Positions 1-8,454 of a stretch of 18,534 bases of DNA are shown here, one piece after another. Position 1 is the stretch's first letter. Every line of letters starts with the position of its first letter. The position numbers and the translations under genes are program-made. Origin of the DNA: Methanobacterium sp. Its GTDB lineage: Archaea > Methanobacteriota > Methanobacteria > Methanobacteriales > Methanobacteriaceae. The stretch lies in the NCBI GenBank assembly GCA_018263005.1, contig JADFDH010000014.1:1-18534 (forward strand). Reading direction: 5' to 3'. The notes beneath the pieces were generated by a model. It made no database searches. It was not told where the DNA came from and saw only the letters and a list, made by a program, of their open reading frames with translations.

Positions 1-1
1 A

Positions 2-1072
2 GAGGCAGTAAAAAATTCCCTCATTCATATTATAATTGTTCCAACACCCATGGATGAAATTAACCGTGCTGATTTAACGGCAGTAAAAGAAACATGTGAA
101 ACCATTTCAAAAGGACTGAAAAAGGGTGATCTGGTTATTGTGGAAAGTACCGTGCCACAGGGCACATGTGATAACATAGTGATTCCCATATTAGAGGAAA
201 GTGGACTTAAAGCTGGAGAAGATTTCGGTGTGGCCTACACCCCGGAAAGGGCGATACCCAACAACACAATCTATGAGATGACCCATAACGCCAGGGTTAT
301 CGGGGGAATAAATAAAGATAGTGCAGATAAAGCAGCTGATCTTTACCAAAAAATCTCAGAGGGTAAAATAATACAGGTTAAAAACCTCATAACCGCGGAA
401 ACGGTTAAACTCATTGAAAACACCTACCGGGATGTTAATATTGCGTTATCCAATGAGATAGCCATGATCTGTGAGGGGTTGGGCGTGGATGCCATGGAGG
501 CCATAACGGTGGCCAACTATCATCCCCGGGTAAACCTCCATATACCGGGTCCTGGTGTGGGTGGTCATTGTTTAGCCATCGATCCGTATTTCATAGTGGA
601 GACTGCCGAGGAAAAGGGGATGAAAGCACAGCTCATCAGCACTGCCCGAAGCATCAATAAGGGGATGCCCAACCATGTCATCAAGATATTAACAGATACT
701 TTGCAGGAGGTAGGCCAGAAAATAAAGGGTGCAGATATCGGACTTTTAGGTGTGGCCTATAAAGGAAACGTGGCGGACGCCAGGGAAACACCAGCTAAAG
801 CTTTAATAAATATTTTGAAGGAGAAAGGTGCTAAGGTTTATGCTCACGATCCCCACACACCCCAAGACGAGATTAAAGCGTTAGGTGCAGAACCAGCAGA
901 TATGGAACAGATCTTAAAGTGTGACTGTGTAGTTCTGGCAACGGATCACGATGAATATAAGGATATAAAGCCGGAGATGGTGAAGAGCCCCATCTTAATC
1001 TGCACCAGGCCCATATTAGATCCAGAAGATTTCAAAGACAGTGGAATAATCTTCCGGGGAATTGGAAGGTAA
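2..1072 (+). CDS. wecC: UDP-N-acetyl-D-mannosamine dehydrogenase, 5'-truncated by window edge
   Basis: Oxidises UDP-ManNAc to UDP-ManNAcA using two NAD+, supplying an acidic sugar for surface glycans; cytoplasmic. The frame is open from base 2 with no stop, and the residues before the ATG at base 50 (ending IIIVPTP) are the conserved end of the NAD-binding domain, so that ATG is internal and the true start lies left of the window. Numbering from that ATG: substrate-binding segment YTPERAIPNN at 63-72, helix with Lys120 and Asn124 (TVKLIENTYRD), and the catalytic cysteine in GPGVGGHC (Cys174, bases 569-571), followed by AIDPYF. The C-terminal UDP-binding domain (GLLGVAYKGNVADARETP, about 231-248) is complete through the GIGR end. 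The GPGVGGHC-AIDPYFIV wording fits WecC better than UDP-glucose dehydrogenase. UDP-GlcNAc dehydrogenase is the main alternative. Gene left of the window unknown. Confidence 0.9.
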   Translation, partial: EAVKNSLIHIIIVPTPMDEINRADLTAVKETCETISKGLKKGDLVIVESTVPQGTCDNIVIPILEESGLKAGEDFGVAYTPERAIPNNTIYEMTHNARVIGGINKDSADKAADLYQKISEGKIIQVKNLITAETVKLIENTYRDVNIALSNEIAMICEGLGVDAMEAITVANYHPRVNLHIPGPGVGGHCLAIDPYFIVETAEEKGMKAQLISTARSINKGMPNHVIKILTDTLQEVGQKIKGADIGLLGVAYKGNVADARETPAKALINILKEKGAKVYAHDPHTPQDEIKALGAEPADMEQILKCDCVVLATDHDEYKDIKPEMVKSPILICTRPILDPEDFKDSGIIFRGIGR

Positions 1073-1190
1073 ATAGGATTTGATAATGTTTATTATTAGT
1101 TTCTTTAGATTATATTGGGATGGAGCTTATTAAACGATCTCATAAACATTATGGAACATTCTGATATTATAATATTAGTCTGATCTTGAG

Positions 1191-1997
1191 ATGAGAAAAA
1201 TGAAAAATCCATTGAATTTTATAAGAAAGGCTAATAGAGCTTTTAATCTTTATTTAGAAAACTTTGAGAAATATCAAAGATTTATATCTGATTACTATAA
1301 AAATCAAGAAGTCCTGAACAATTTTATAAATGAACATCCTAAAGAAGATCCTAATGTGTTGTATGAAATATTATGCAAAGAGTTCCAAGAAAAAGAACAC
1401 CTAATTAGGGAAAAAACTGTTAACCAAATGCCAGACATACCATTAAAACAAGAAAACATAAATAATACTAAATTTTTGCTTAATCGGGAAGATCTATTGG
1501 AAAATTTAACTAAAGAGGGCGTATGTGCAGAGATAGGTGTTGCATATGGAGATTTTTCACAGATGATTCTGCAAAAAAATAGGCCAAAAAAGCTGCACTT
1601 AATCGATGCTTGGCATTCCGAACGATATAATGACTCACTTGAAAGTCTAGTTAAACAAAAATTTTCAAGGGAAATAGAATTAAAACAAGTTATTTTAAAT
1701 AAAGGTTTATCAACAGACGTATTATCTGAATTTGAGGATCATTATTTCGATTGGGTGTATATTGATACATCTCATAACTATAACATAACTGCTCAGGAGT
1801 TAGCAATATGTCGTAAAAAAGTTAAAGAGGGAGGTATAATTGCAGGACATGATTTTTCCATGGGTAACTGGATTGATAATGTTAAATATGGCGTGATAAA
1901 TGCAGTTTACGAATTTTGCAGGAAATATGATTGGGAAATCATATATATTACCTCTGAATTGGTGGAAAGAAGTTTCGCGATTCGCAAATTGAAGTAA
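1191..1997 (+). CDS. class I SAM-dependent methyltransferase (Methyltransf_24-like)
   Basis: Probable methyltransferase of 268 residues, likely modifying a sugar; the substrate cannot be told from sequence. Residues 1-100 are charged and helical (several FEKYQ / KEFQEKEH stretches) and may form a short coil. The Rossmann core follows: motif I CAEIGVAYGDFS (112-123), acidic LIDAW (137-141) for SAM ribose contact, YIDTSHNY (190-197), and GGIIAGHDF (214-222), the pattern of the Methyltransf_24 / cephalosporin-hydroxylase-like group. I see no strong ribosome binding site; a second in-frame ATG lies at base 1200, so the start could be three codons later. It sits 118 bases after wecC, and its A+T-rich codon use differs from wecC. 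It runs tail to tail with the glycosyltransferase gene ending at 2068, leaving 70 bases. No clear terminator is visible there. Confidence 0.8.
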   Translation: MRKMKNPLNFIRKANRAFNLYLENFEKYQRFISDYYKNQEVLNNFINEHPKEDPNVLYEILCKEFQEKEHLIREKTVNQMPDIPLKQENINNTKFLLNREDLLENLTKEGVCAEIGVAYGDFSQMILQKNRPKKLHLIDAWHSERYNDSLESLVKQKFSREIELKQVILNKGLSTDVLSEFEDHYFDWVYIDTSHNYNITAQELAICRKKVKEGGIIAGHDFSMGNWIDNVKYGVINAVYEFCRKYDWEIIYITSELVERSFAIRKLK

Positions 1998-2067
1998 TCC
2001 AAGAAAAGGAATTGATTCTATGAAAATTTCCCTTAAATTTTATTGAAAATTATATAAGCCCTGTTTA

Positions 2068-4014
2068 TTATGATAAGGAAATCCTGTGTAAAATTGTTTT
2101 CAGTTCATTTATAAATTTCTCAACGTTAAATTCTTCTATGGCGTAATCACTCATTTCCTTGAGGAGTTTGTTATATTTATCTTCATCGTAATATGTGGAT
2201 AGTATCATATCTTTCATACCATAGATATTGTCGAATATTATTTCATTGGGGTACACATATTCAACCCCGTCCCAATCGAGTAAAAGTGCTAATGTACCAT
2301 CACAAAGTCCTTCTGCTGGGGCAAGATGGAAACTCTCAATATCACTAACTGAAAGAACGTACCCTATATTAGAAAATATTTCTGAACGTTCTGTCCACCC
2401 ATGGACAATCACAGAATCTTCGAGGTTATGATCTTTTATGAACTTTTCGCATTTTCCAAAATATGTTCTTTCTTCAAGTTTGTTCCATATCCAATCAACG
2501 TCTCTGTAATTTTTACCAAATAGATGAAGTTTAAATTTCTGGTTGTGTTCCTTCAAAATTTTGAGAATATGGAGACCTTTAAGCAATCCTTTCCATTTAG
2601 GTACATATCCTACGATGGCTAGATTACTTTTGAAGTCCTCTGTTTTTGTCCTAGAATAGATATCTGTTTCAATATAATTGTTCAATAGTGTCATTTTCTC
2701 CCGGGGAATTCCAAAGGTAATTGCAAATAATTCGAGATAATAATAGCTTACCGCAATTACACGATCTACATTATTATAATTTACTTGGTACCCGTAATTT
2801 GCACTTAATTCAGCTTTATGAGCTCTTATAATAAGTTTTTGATGACTTAGTTTTCTTTTGGAATACCACACTGCGTTGTTTAAAAGCCATTCACAGAATA
2901 TAAAATCCGCCCAGTTCAATAGTTTGTTGCTTTTATTCTCATCATGAGAATGATTGTCTATCCATTTATCAATTTTAATATTATAATCATCTTCCAGATA
3001 TTTTAACGCTGGTTTAATAAATTTTAGATCGGCACCCGCCACCAGAAGTCTTTTTTTTGATGACTTCAGAAATTTTTCATAATCATCTTCTAAGATAGAA
3101 TTATAAACTGATTTAAATCTTTCGTGGAGTGTTATCTTGTTTTGGAGGTATGCTATGTTTTCATTAAGAAAATTACTTAGTCTATTGAAGCTTTGCTTGG
3201 ATATATTACCATTTGAATATAAAATAATAAAATTGAGAGTATTTTTAACTGCAGTGGAAAGTCTTAATTCATAGTAACTGATACCAATTTTTCTCAGCTT
3301 CTTTTCTGTAAGTTCCCAAACACTTATATGGTCATTCAACTCTTTATCCTGATAACTTTGGGTGGAAGAAAGATTTTTAATATTGTCTCTTTTGTAATGA
3401 TACCAAATAAAAGAGTTATAATATTCAATTTTAGGGTTACATTTGAATAAATCAGCGTAAAAAAGGGTGTCTTCACCTATTTTATAATTTTCATTGTAAC
3501 GAATATCATTTTTGATTATGAAATCTCTTTTGATGATGATGTCCGAGGTGGTACTTTGTTTGGATATTATACTTTCCATCACGTCGAGGCTATCACCATT
3601 GTCACATTCAATTTTATTCATATCTACTATTTTATTACCTTTAACTACCTTAAGGTAGCCCTTTATACAGTCAAGGTTATGAGTATTAGCGTAATTTACC
3701 ATATTTAACAAATTATCATAGTTTAATTCATCATCATCATCTAAAAATGCGATATATTTTCCATTAGCTGCTTTAATACCAATATTTCTGGGTTTCGATG
3801 GGCTTCCACTGTTTTCTTTGAGTCTTATTATTTCTATATTTTCATGTTCACGAGCGATATTTTCAACAACTGTTACAGTATCATCATTAGAAAAGTCATC
3901 AACAACAATTATTTCAACTTTTGATTGATCGATAGGCTTTAGAACAGACAATATTGCTTTTTTAATAGTTTCCTGAGCATTATATGTTGTTATAATCACG
4001 GAAATATCTTTCAT
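2068..4014 (-). CDS. bifunctional glycosyltransferase: N-terminal GT2 plus C-terminal GT4
   Basis: 648 residues with two glycosyltransferase modules, probably adding two sugars to a growing surface glycan in the cytoplasm. GT2 module (GT-A fold), about 1-210: opening SVIITTYNAQETI, VVDDFSNDDT (37-46), metal-binding FLDDDDEL (90-97) and a GED (180-182) where the catalytic acid usually sits. A linker with helical segments covers about 215-315. GT4 module (GT-B fold), about 320-648: LLVAGADLKFIKPAL at the start, VIAVSYYYLELF (419-430), LAIVGYVPKWKGL (465-477) and an E-x7-E pair (Glu560, Glu568) in DIESFHLAPAEGL. No signal peptide or membrane helix. A GTGA seven to ten bases before the ATG is a weak ribosome site. 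It lies 104 bases downstream of the 1270-residue gene on the same strand and may be co-transcribed, though a TATA-like box lies in the gap. Sugar specificities are unknown. Confidence 0.85.
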   Translation of the reverse strand: MKDISVIITTYNAQETIKKAILSVLKPIDQSKVEIIVVDDFSNDDTVTVVENIAREHENIEIIRLKENSGSPSKPRNIGIKAANGKYIAFLDDDDELNYDNLLNMVNYANTHNLDCIKGYLKVVKGNKIVDMNKIECDNGDSLDVMESIISKQSTTSDIIIKRDFIIKNDIRYNENYKIGEDTLFYADLFKCNPKIEYYNSFIWYHYKRDNIKNLSSTQSYQDKELNDHISVWELTEKKLRKIGISYYELRLSTAVKNTLNFIILYSNGNISKQSFNRLSNFLNENIAYLQNKITLHERFKSVYNSILEDDYEKFLKSSKKRLLVAGADLKFIKPALKYLEDDYNIKIDKWIDNHSHDENKSNKLLNWADFIFCEWLLNNAVWYSKRKLSHQKLIIRAHKAELSANYGYQVNYNNVDRVIAVSYYYLELFAITFGIPREKMTLLNNYIETDIYSRTKTEDFKSNLAIVGYVPKWKGLLKGLHILKILKEHNQKFKLHLFGKNYRDVDWIWNKLEERTYFGKCEKFIKDHNLEDSVIVHGWTERSEIFSNIGYVLSVSDIESFHLAPAEGLCDGTLALLLDWDGVEYVYPNEIIFDNIYGMKDMILSTYYDEDKYNKLLKEMSDYAIEEFNVEKFINELKTILHRISLS

Positions 4015-4092
4015 GTTAATTCACACTAACTGATTTTTTTTAATATTGTAATAATACACAGCTTATCTTTTTCCCTGCAATGAATTTTGTAG

Positions 4093-4099
4093 TTTTATA
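4093..4099 (-). promoter_or_regulatory. possible TATA box for the GT2-GT4 gene
   Basis: On the minus strand the bases read CTATAAAACT. This would place a transcript start near 4070 and give a leader of about 55 bases before the ATG at 4014. The gap is very A+T-rich, so chance is likely; the gene may simply be read from upstream. Confidence 0.3.
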
Positions 4100-4118
4100 G
4101 ATATTTTAAAAATCAATT

Positions 4119-7100
4119 CTAAGAATGGTCTTCTATTATCTGTTTAAGTATTTGTTTTGAAGATTCTATATCACCAATAATTGATTTATATCTGAGATCA
4201 ATTTTACTTAATGTACTGTTTTCTTCATATAATCCCCATATATCTGTTCCACTTCCCATATAATCACTTAATTTAGACGGTAAAAAGGGATTTATTCTCC
4301 CCTTTTTCTGGGCATCGTTTACAATTAAACAGTCGAATTTTGTGGTTAAGTTTAAAAATTCTAAAAAGCGGATATAGGGATTAATTTCCAGATAATCTGC
4401 TATTGGAAGGTGTTCAATTGATTTTCTGAATTGTCTAACGTTATAGGTGAAAATGTGTATTTTACATCTATTCTTGTATTCATCATCTATTTCATCTAGA
4501 GCATAAAAAATGTCATTTAAATTTCGTGTTTCATAATCCCTACCAAAATATGCGATGTTTACGTAATTATCATCTACCAGATAATCACTTTCAAATAAAT
4601 AATAGAATTCTTTACTTAAAGTGATATGATCTCTAACTTTAGCCTTTTTCTCTACGATTTCTGATATCCCAAGAATAGGGAAATAATCCATCATATGGGT
4701 TTTTTGATTTTCATTGGTAAATACGATTTCATCTGCAAAGGCGTACGGTAAATATTCGCATAGAAGGAGTAAGTTGTCATCATGGTATTCTGGAAGGTTA
4801 TGTTCTGATAATAGGGTGTTCACCTTATTTATGAATTCTGGATCATTTATTTTTGAATACCTAAGCACTCCTTTCTCATCATATAACACTGGATCTGAAA
4901 ATTCTGCAATCCACTTGGTATTTGGATATTTAATTTTGGCTTCAAATGCCAAAAAATGGGACGCGGGAAGGAAAACCATACTGTAAATTTCTTCATATTC
5001 TCCCTTTTTTTCAACATTTTCCTCTAATTTTTTCAACCCCTTACTACAAAAATCACAGATCAGATCCCAATTTTCAAAGGTAGAACCGGAATCAATTACT
5101 ATTTTATCTTCGACTAATCCTTCCGTTAAAATATTGAGATGTTCATCTACATTTCGAATATCACTCATATCATTTTGTATAACATCTACGACTTGGCCAT
5201 GTTTTCTAACTCGTTTAGCCATGCAGTTACCACTTGAATCAGCGTTTGGTGGAAAAACATATGCTATAATTAGGTTTTTAGCAGGATTTGTTAACACAGG
5301 AGTTGATTTTGATTCTAATTTTTCTTTAGCTGAAATTTGAATGGAGTAAACTGGAAATTCAATAGAAGTGCCTTTAAATGCTTTATTAAATACCCTCATG
5401 AAATTTTCATGGGAAAACAATACATTTTCTACATTTTCCGCCTTTTTTAATCTGAATTTATCTCCCCAGGCAATTCCCACCTTCTTGTCGATGTAAGAAT
5501 AGTGTAAAAGCCCTTTCTCTACAAAGTCTGGAATTAATTTAAGGTTAGCAAATACAAAATAAGGTGTATGGTTAGATATAGTTCCTCCTTGATTTAGGAG
5601 ATAATTTAGAGAGTATACTGATACTTCATTATTTGAGTATTCCATATAGATATTCTTAATTTTGTGATGGGGTATTTGATCAGATAGAAGTAGTACTAAT
5701 TTTTTTGAATCATACTCAACTGCTGCATAGTGTTCCAAAACTTCTTCGATATCGGATTGTTCATTTACAACGTAATAGAGGGTAATAGAATTATCGTCAT
5801 CTAAATATTCGAAGTTGATACTGTTTAATATATGCTTAAAACGATTGTGGTAAGTATGGTTTTTTAAGACAGAATATAAATTGTTGATACGTTTTTCTTC
5901 TGAATCGGATAAATCAAGTTCTTTATCATTCCCCACGATAATTACATTATCACCAAACAAATTGGTCATTCCTTTAGAATAATTTGATAATACCAAAGTA
6001 TTACATAGCATCAATTCAAATACGCGTCTAGCAAACATTGTATTTGAATCAACCGCCGTGTTGATATTTAAAGAATATTTACTTTCTTTATATATCTTGT
6101 TAACTTGATTAAAAGGCAATGGTGGATTCGTAAATTTGCTATATTCTTTTGGAAATGCAAATTTCTTATCATCTCTGGCAGTATAATAAGCCCTATCATA
6201 TATCTTTAAAGTATATCCACTATCTAAGACTTTATCAAAGATATCTATCATTTCATTACATCTTTTCTCATGTTCATTATACCAGCTGCCTGCAAAAACA
6301 ATATCGTCAGATCTCTTTCTATCTTCAATTGGATTGAATAACTTTGGCTGCGCTCCAAACATTAAAACATGGACACTTGGATGACCATAATCATCTCTAT
6401 ATTTTTGTACACATTCTTCGGTTGTTGTAAAAATATGATCAAATTTTAAAGCTGTGTCTACAAAATTGTAAAGTTCGTCATCAAAATGGGTAGGATCTTC
6501 TTTATTCCAAAAAATAGTAGTTATACCTTTTTCTTTACAGTATTTAAGTATATCAAGTAAATCACCCCTATCTTCTGTCTCAGAATTTACATTTGTATAA
6601 ATTTTTCCCTTCCAATTCCATGCAGATTCACATAGAAAGATATCTGGTTTTTCTTGATCTAATCTTTGACGCCAGTTGGAAGGTTCAAGGGGGATTGCTT
6701 TAAATTCATATTTAAAACTATTGTAGCTGAATTCATCCATTATAACAGCTACTTTAATGTCTTTTAGTTTTTTTGGTTCATGTTTCTTGTGTAAAATTTC
6801 TGGTTTTATCTCATGTTCGGGTTTTACTTCGGGATTAAGTTCAGGTTCTGTGGTAGGTAGATCAGAATTTCTTGTAAATCGTGATTTAAAGTTACGATAA
6901 GTTAATATCAATTTATCGGCGAGTCTAACTATGTTCCGTTTCTTGTATGCGTTTATTAGATCTTTCAAATATTGATTAGTCCTGACAAGATTTTCTTGTA
7001 TTGTTTTTTGTGATATGTACTGAGATAAAAATTGCTCATTTTGTTTTTTAAGTTCTCCAACTTTAATTCTTTCATTATTTAGTTGTGATCTAAGGGTTGC

Positions 7101-7931
7101 GTTACTTTTTATTAATTCTTCCCATTTGGCTTTCTCAGATTGGTATTGATGTGATAGTTTTTCGTTTTGTTTTCTAAGTTCGTTGTTTTTAATTTTTTCA
7201 ATTAATAAATCTGCTTCAAAATTTTTCTCAGCTAATTTCAGCTCAGTAAAGTAATGGTCGTTAAGTTCCTCTAAGGATAATTTTTCCATATCCACGTTAT
7301 TTTTGTTAGCAAAGACAACCAGGATTTGTTCTTGGGTCCAATAATTTTCATCTTCCATGAAAATTTTATCTATTTCCTTAAAATGGATTAATTGATGATC
7401 TTCTATATTTATTGGGAAAAAATCGTAATCGAAGAAAAATCGGTCTTCACCTAGTTCTTCTCTCTTTAAGGGAACCATCAATATTAGATACTTATTGGCC
7501 AATTTTATGAGGTTTCTTAATATTTTATGTGGACATTCAAAATGTTCCAAAGATTGGGATGATAATATAACATCATGATGTTCTTTAAATTCAGTTATAT
7601 CCGTGCATGTAAATGGGAGATTAGGATATTTTTTCCGTGCTTCATCTATGGCATAATCGGAATGATCTATTCCTGTAACTTCACAGTCTTTAAAATATCT
7701 GCTGAGTAAATTAACACCTTCGCCCTGTCCACAGCCCCAGTCACATATACTCAAGTTTTCATGAGAAATTTCTTTTTTTAGCCATTTGGGCAAATGTTTT
7801 AAAATGAGGTTATAACAAAAAAGAGATCGATGGCTAATTTCATTCTTATTCCATTTACCGTTTTGATATCCGTAGTTACTGTGTTTTCGGTTCTTTATGT
7901 ATATTCCCCCAACTGGAAATTCACTGTCCAA
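4119..7931 (-). CDS. giant multi-domain protein: methyltransferase, coiled coil, CgeB-type glycosyltransferase, GT4-type glycosyltransferase
   Basis: 1270 residues, cytoplasmic, no membrane helix. Order of parts: (a) SAM methyltransferase about 35-210, with CDWGCGQGEG (63-72), GIDHS (87-91) and SLEHFECPHKIL (127-138); (b) coiled coil about 215-335, including a 42-residue internal repeat; (c) Pro/Glu-rich linker about 357-390; (d) CgeB / Glyco_trans_1_2-type transferase about 392-665, with LFNPIEDRKRSDDIVFAGSW (531-550) and MFARRVFELMLCNTLVLSN (632-650); (e) a GT2-like segment about 715-865 with no metal-binding Asp pair that I can see, perhaps inactive; (f) GT4-like module about 885-1270 opening IIAYVFPPNADSSGN and ending PFLPSKLSDYMGSG (1215-1228). 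The start is TTG (7929-7931): a TGA lies two codons upstream and the first internal ATG is Met152, inside the methyltransferase fold. No ribosome binding site precedes it. Likely role: builds and methylates or caps a glycan. Substrates unknown. Confidence 0.8.
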   Translation of the reverse strand: MDSEFPVGGIYIKNRKHSNYGYQNGKWNKNEISHRSLFCYNLILKHLPKWLKKEISHENLSICDWGCGQGEGVNLLSRYFKDCEVTGIDHSDYAIDEARKKYPNLPFTCTDITEFKEHHDVILSSQSLEHFECPHKILRNLIKLANKYLILMVPLKREELGEDRFFFDYDFFPINIEDHQLIHFKEIDKIFMEDENYWTQEQILVVFANKNNVDMEKLSLEELNDHYFTELKLAEKNFEADLLIEKIKNNELRKQNEKLSHQYQSEKAKWEELIKSNATLRSQLNNERIKVGELKKQNEQFLSQYISQKTIQENLVRTNQYLKDLINAYKKRNIVRLADKLILTYRNFKSRFTRNSDLPTTEPELNPEVKPEHEIKPEILHKKHEPKKLKDIKVAVIMDEFSYNSFKYEFKAIPLEPSNWRQRLDQEKPDIFLCESAWNWKGKIYTNVNSETEDRGDLLDILKYCKEKGITTIFWNKEDPTHFDDELYNFVDTALKFDHIFTTTEECVQKYRDDYGHPSVHVLMFGAQPKLFNPIEDRKRSDDIVFAGSWYNEHEKRCNEMIDIFDKVLDSGYTLKIYDRAYYTARDDKKFAFPKEYSKFTNPPLPFNQVNKIYKESKYSLNINTAVDSNTMFARRVFELMLCNTLVLSNYSKGMTNLFGDNVIIVGNDKELDLSDSEEKRINNLYSVLKNHTYHNRFKHILNSINFEYLDDDNSITLYYVVNEQSDIEEVLEHYAAVEYDSKKLVLLLSDQIPHHKIKNIYMEYSNNEVSVYSLNYLLNQGGTISNHTPYFVFANLKLIPDFVEKGLLHYSYIDKKVGIAWGDKFRLKKAENVENVLFSHENFMRVFNKAFKGTSIEFPVYSIQISAKEKLESKSTPVLTNPAKNLIIAYVFPPNADSSGNCMAKRVRKHGQVVDVIQNDMSDIRNVDEHLNILTEGLVEDKIVIDSGSTFENWDLICDFCSKGLKKLEENVEKKGEYEEIYSMVFLPASHFLAFEAKIKYPNTKWIAEFSDPVLYDEKGVLRYSKINDPEFINKVNTLLSEHNLPEYHDDNLLLLCEYLPYAFADEIVFTNENQKTHMMDYFPILGISEIVEKKAKVRDHITLSKEFYYLFESDYLVDDNYVNIAYFGRDYETRNLNDIFYALDEIDDEYKNRCKIHIFTYNVRQFRKSIEHLPIADYLEINPYIRFLEFLNLTTKFDCLIVNDAQKKGRINPFLPSKLSDYMGSGTDIWGLYEENSTLSKIDLRYKSIIGDIESSKQILKQIIEDHS
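6930..7181 (-). repeat. two tandem copies of a 42-residue (126-base) coiled-coil unit
   Basis: Residues 251-292 and 293-334 of the 1270-residue protein align without gaps at their starts: ELRKQNEKLSHQY against ELKKQNEQFLSQY, followed by matching N-x2-L and L positions. 42 residues is exactly six heptads, so the duplication keeps the coiled-coil register and lengthens the rod cleanly. The copies have diverged, so the event is not recent. Confidence 0.65.
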
Positions 7932-7979
7932 ATTTCAGTTTCTATGATGCAATTGTTACCCTCTTATATCCTGTCTATA

Positions 7980-7987
7980 TTTATAAA
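7980..7987 (-). promoter_or_regulatory. TATA box for the 1270-residue gene
   Basis: TTTATAAA (its own reverse complement) lies about 49 bases ahead of the TTG start at 7931. A start of transcription about 25 bases downstream, near 7958, would leave a leader of roughly 27 bases. This is a good match to the archaeal TATA box, but no factor B element is evident and the region is A+T-rich. Confidence 0.5.
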
Positions 7988-8199
7988 TATTGGTTAGTTC
8001 CCGAAAGGATAAACAGATTATTTAACGATATTTATGACTTTAATCTTTTAAGATTCAATCCAACAGGAATATATCGCTCCAAGGATTGCTCTTATTATAA
8101 ATGTTGTTGTGTACAAACAAACTATATGTTATATTGTTTTTAATATAAATAAACCCTATCCATTAATAATCTCATCAACACTCATGAAGGTTAAGTCAA

Positions 8200-8290
8200 A
8201 TGATAAGAGAAAACCAAAATACTTAAAAACTTCATACTGATACTCGCAGATGTTCTGTAATCGTAATATCTTTGATTTTAGCCTGTATCT
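8200..8290 (+). pseudogene. decayed 5' fragment of a second polyprenyl-phosphate sugar transferase gene
   Basis: Starting at the ATG at 8200, these bases match the first 93 bases of the sugar transferase gene at 8878; by hand I count about 72 identities over 89 aligned bases, with five gap positions. The first codons, ATG ATA AGA GAA AAC CAA, encode the same MIRENQ as the intact gene but differ at the third base of every codon after the ATG. That implies an ancestor maintained as a protein. Small indels and stops (first in-frame TAA at codon 9) then broke it. Similarity also reaches upstream to about 8163, matching 8843 onward, so the leader was shared too. Nothing similar is visible after about 8290. 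Confidence 0.75.
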
Positions 8291-8300
8291 GAATTAAACT

Positions 8301-8334
8301 GAAACTGTTCAGTTAATGAAACTGTTCAGTTAAT
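8301..8334. repeat. perfect tandem duplication of a 17-base unit
   Basis: GAAACTGTTCAGTTAAT occurs at 8301-8317 and again, identically, at 8318-8334. Each unit contains the near-palindrome AACTG-TT-CAGTT. It begins just after the decayed gene fragment ends. Perfect identity suggests either a recent duplication or a pair of protein binding sites. Confidence 0.8.
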
Positions 8335-8454
8335 ATATGATTTCAATTTATGAACCTTTGATTAACTTGTGAATGGACCTTTTTATTTCTTTTTTGATTT
8401 AATATATGTGGATGTGAAATGATCAAGTAATGACTTAAATAAATAATCAAAGGG

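Noticed and set aside
7900..8134. Open plus-strand frame across the start of the 1270-residue gene into the gene-free region
   Set aside because: No start codon with a ribosome site, odd composition (Cys/Tyr/Asn runs) and no family resemblance; treated as chance in A+T-rich DNA.
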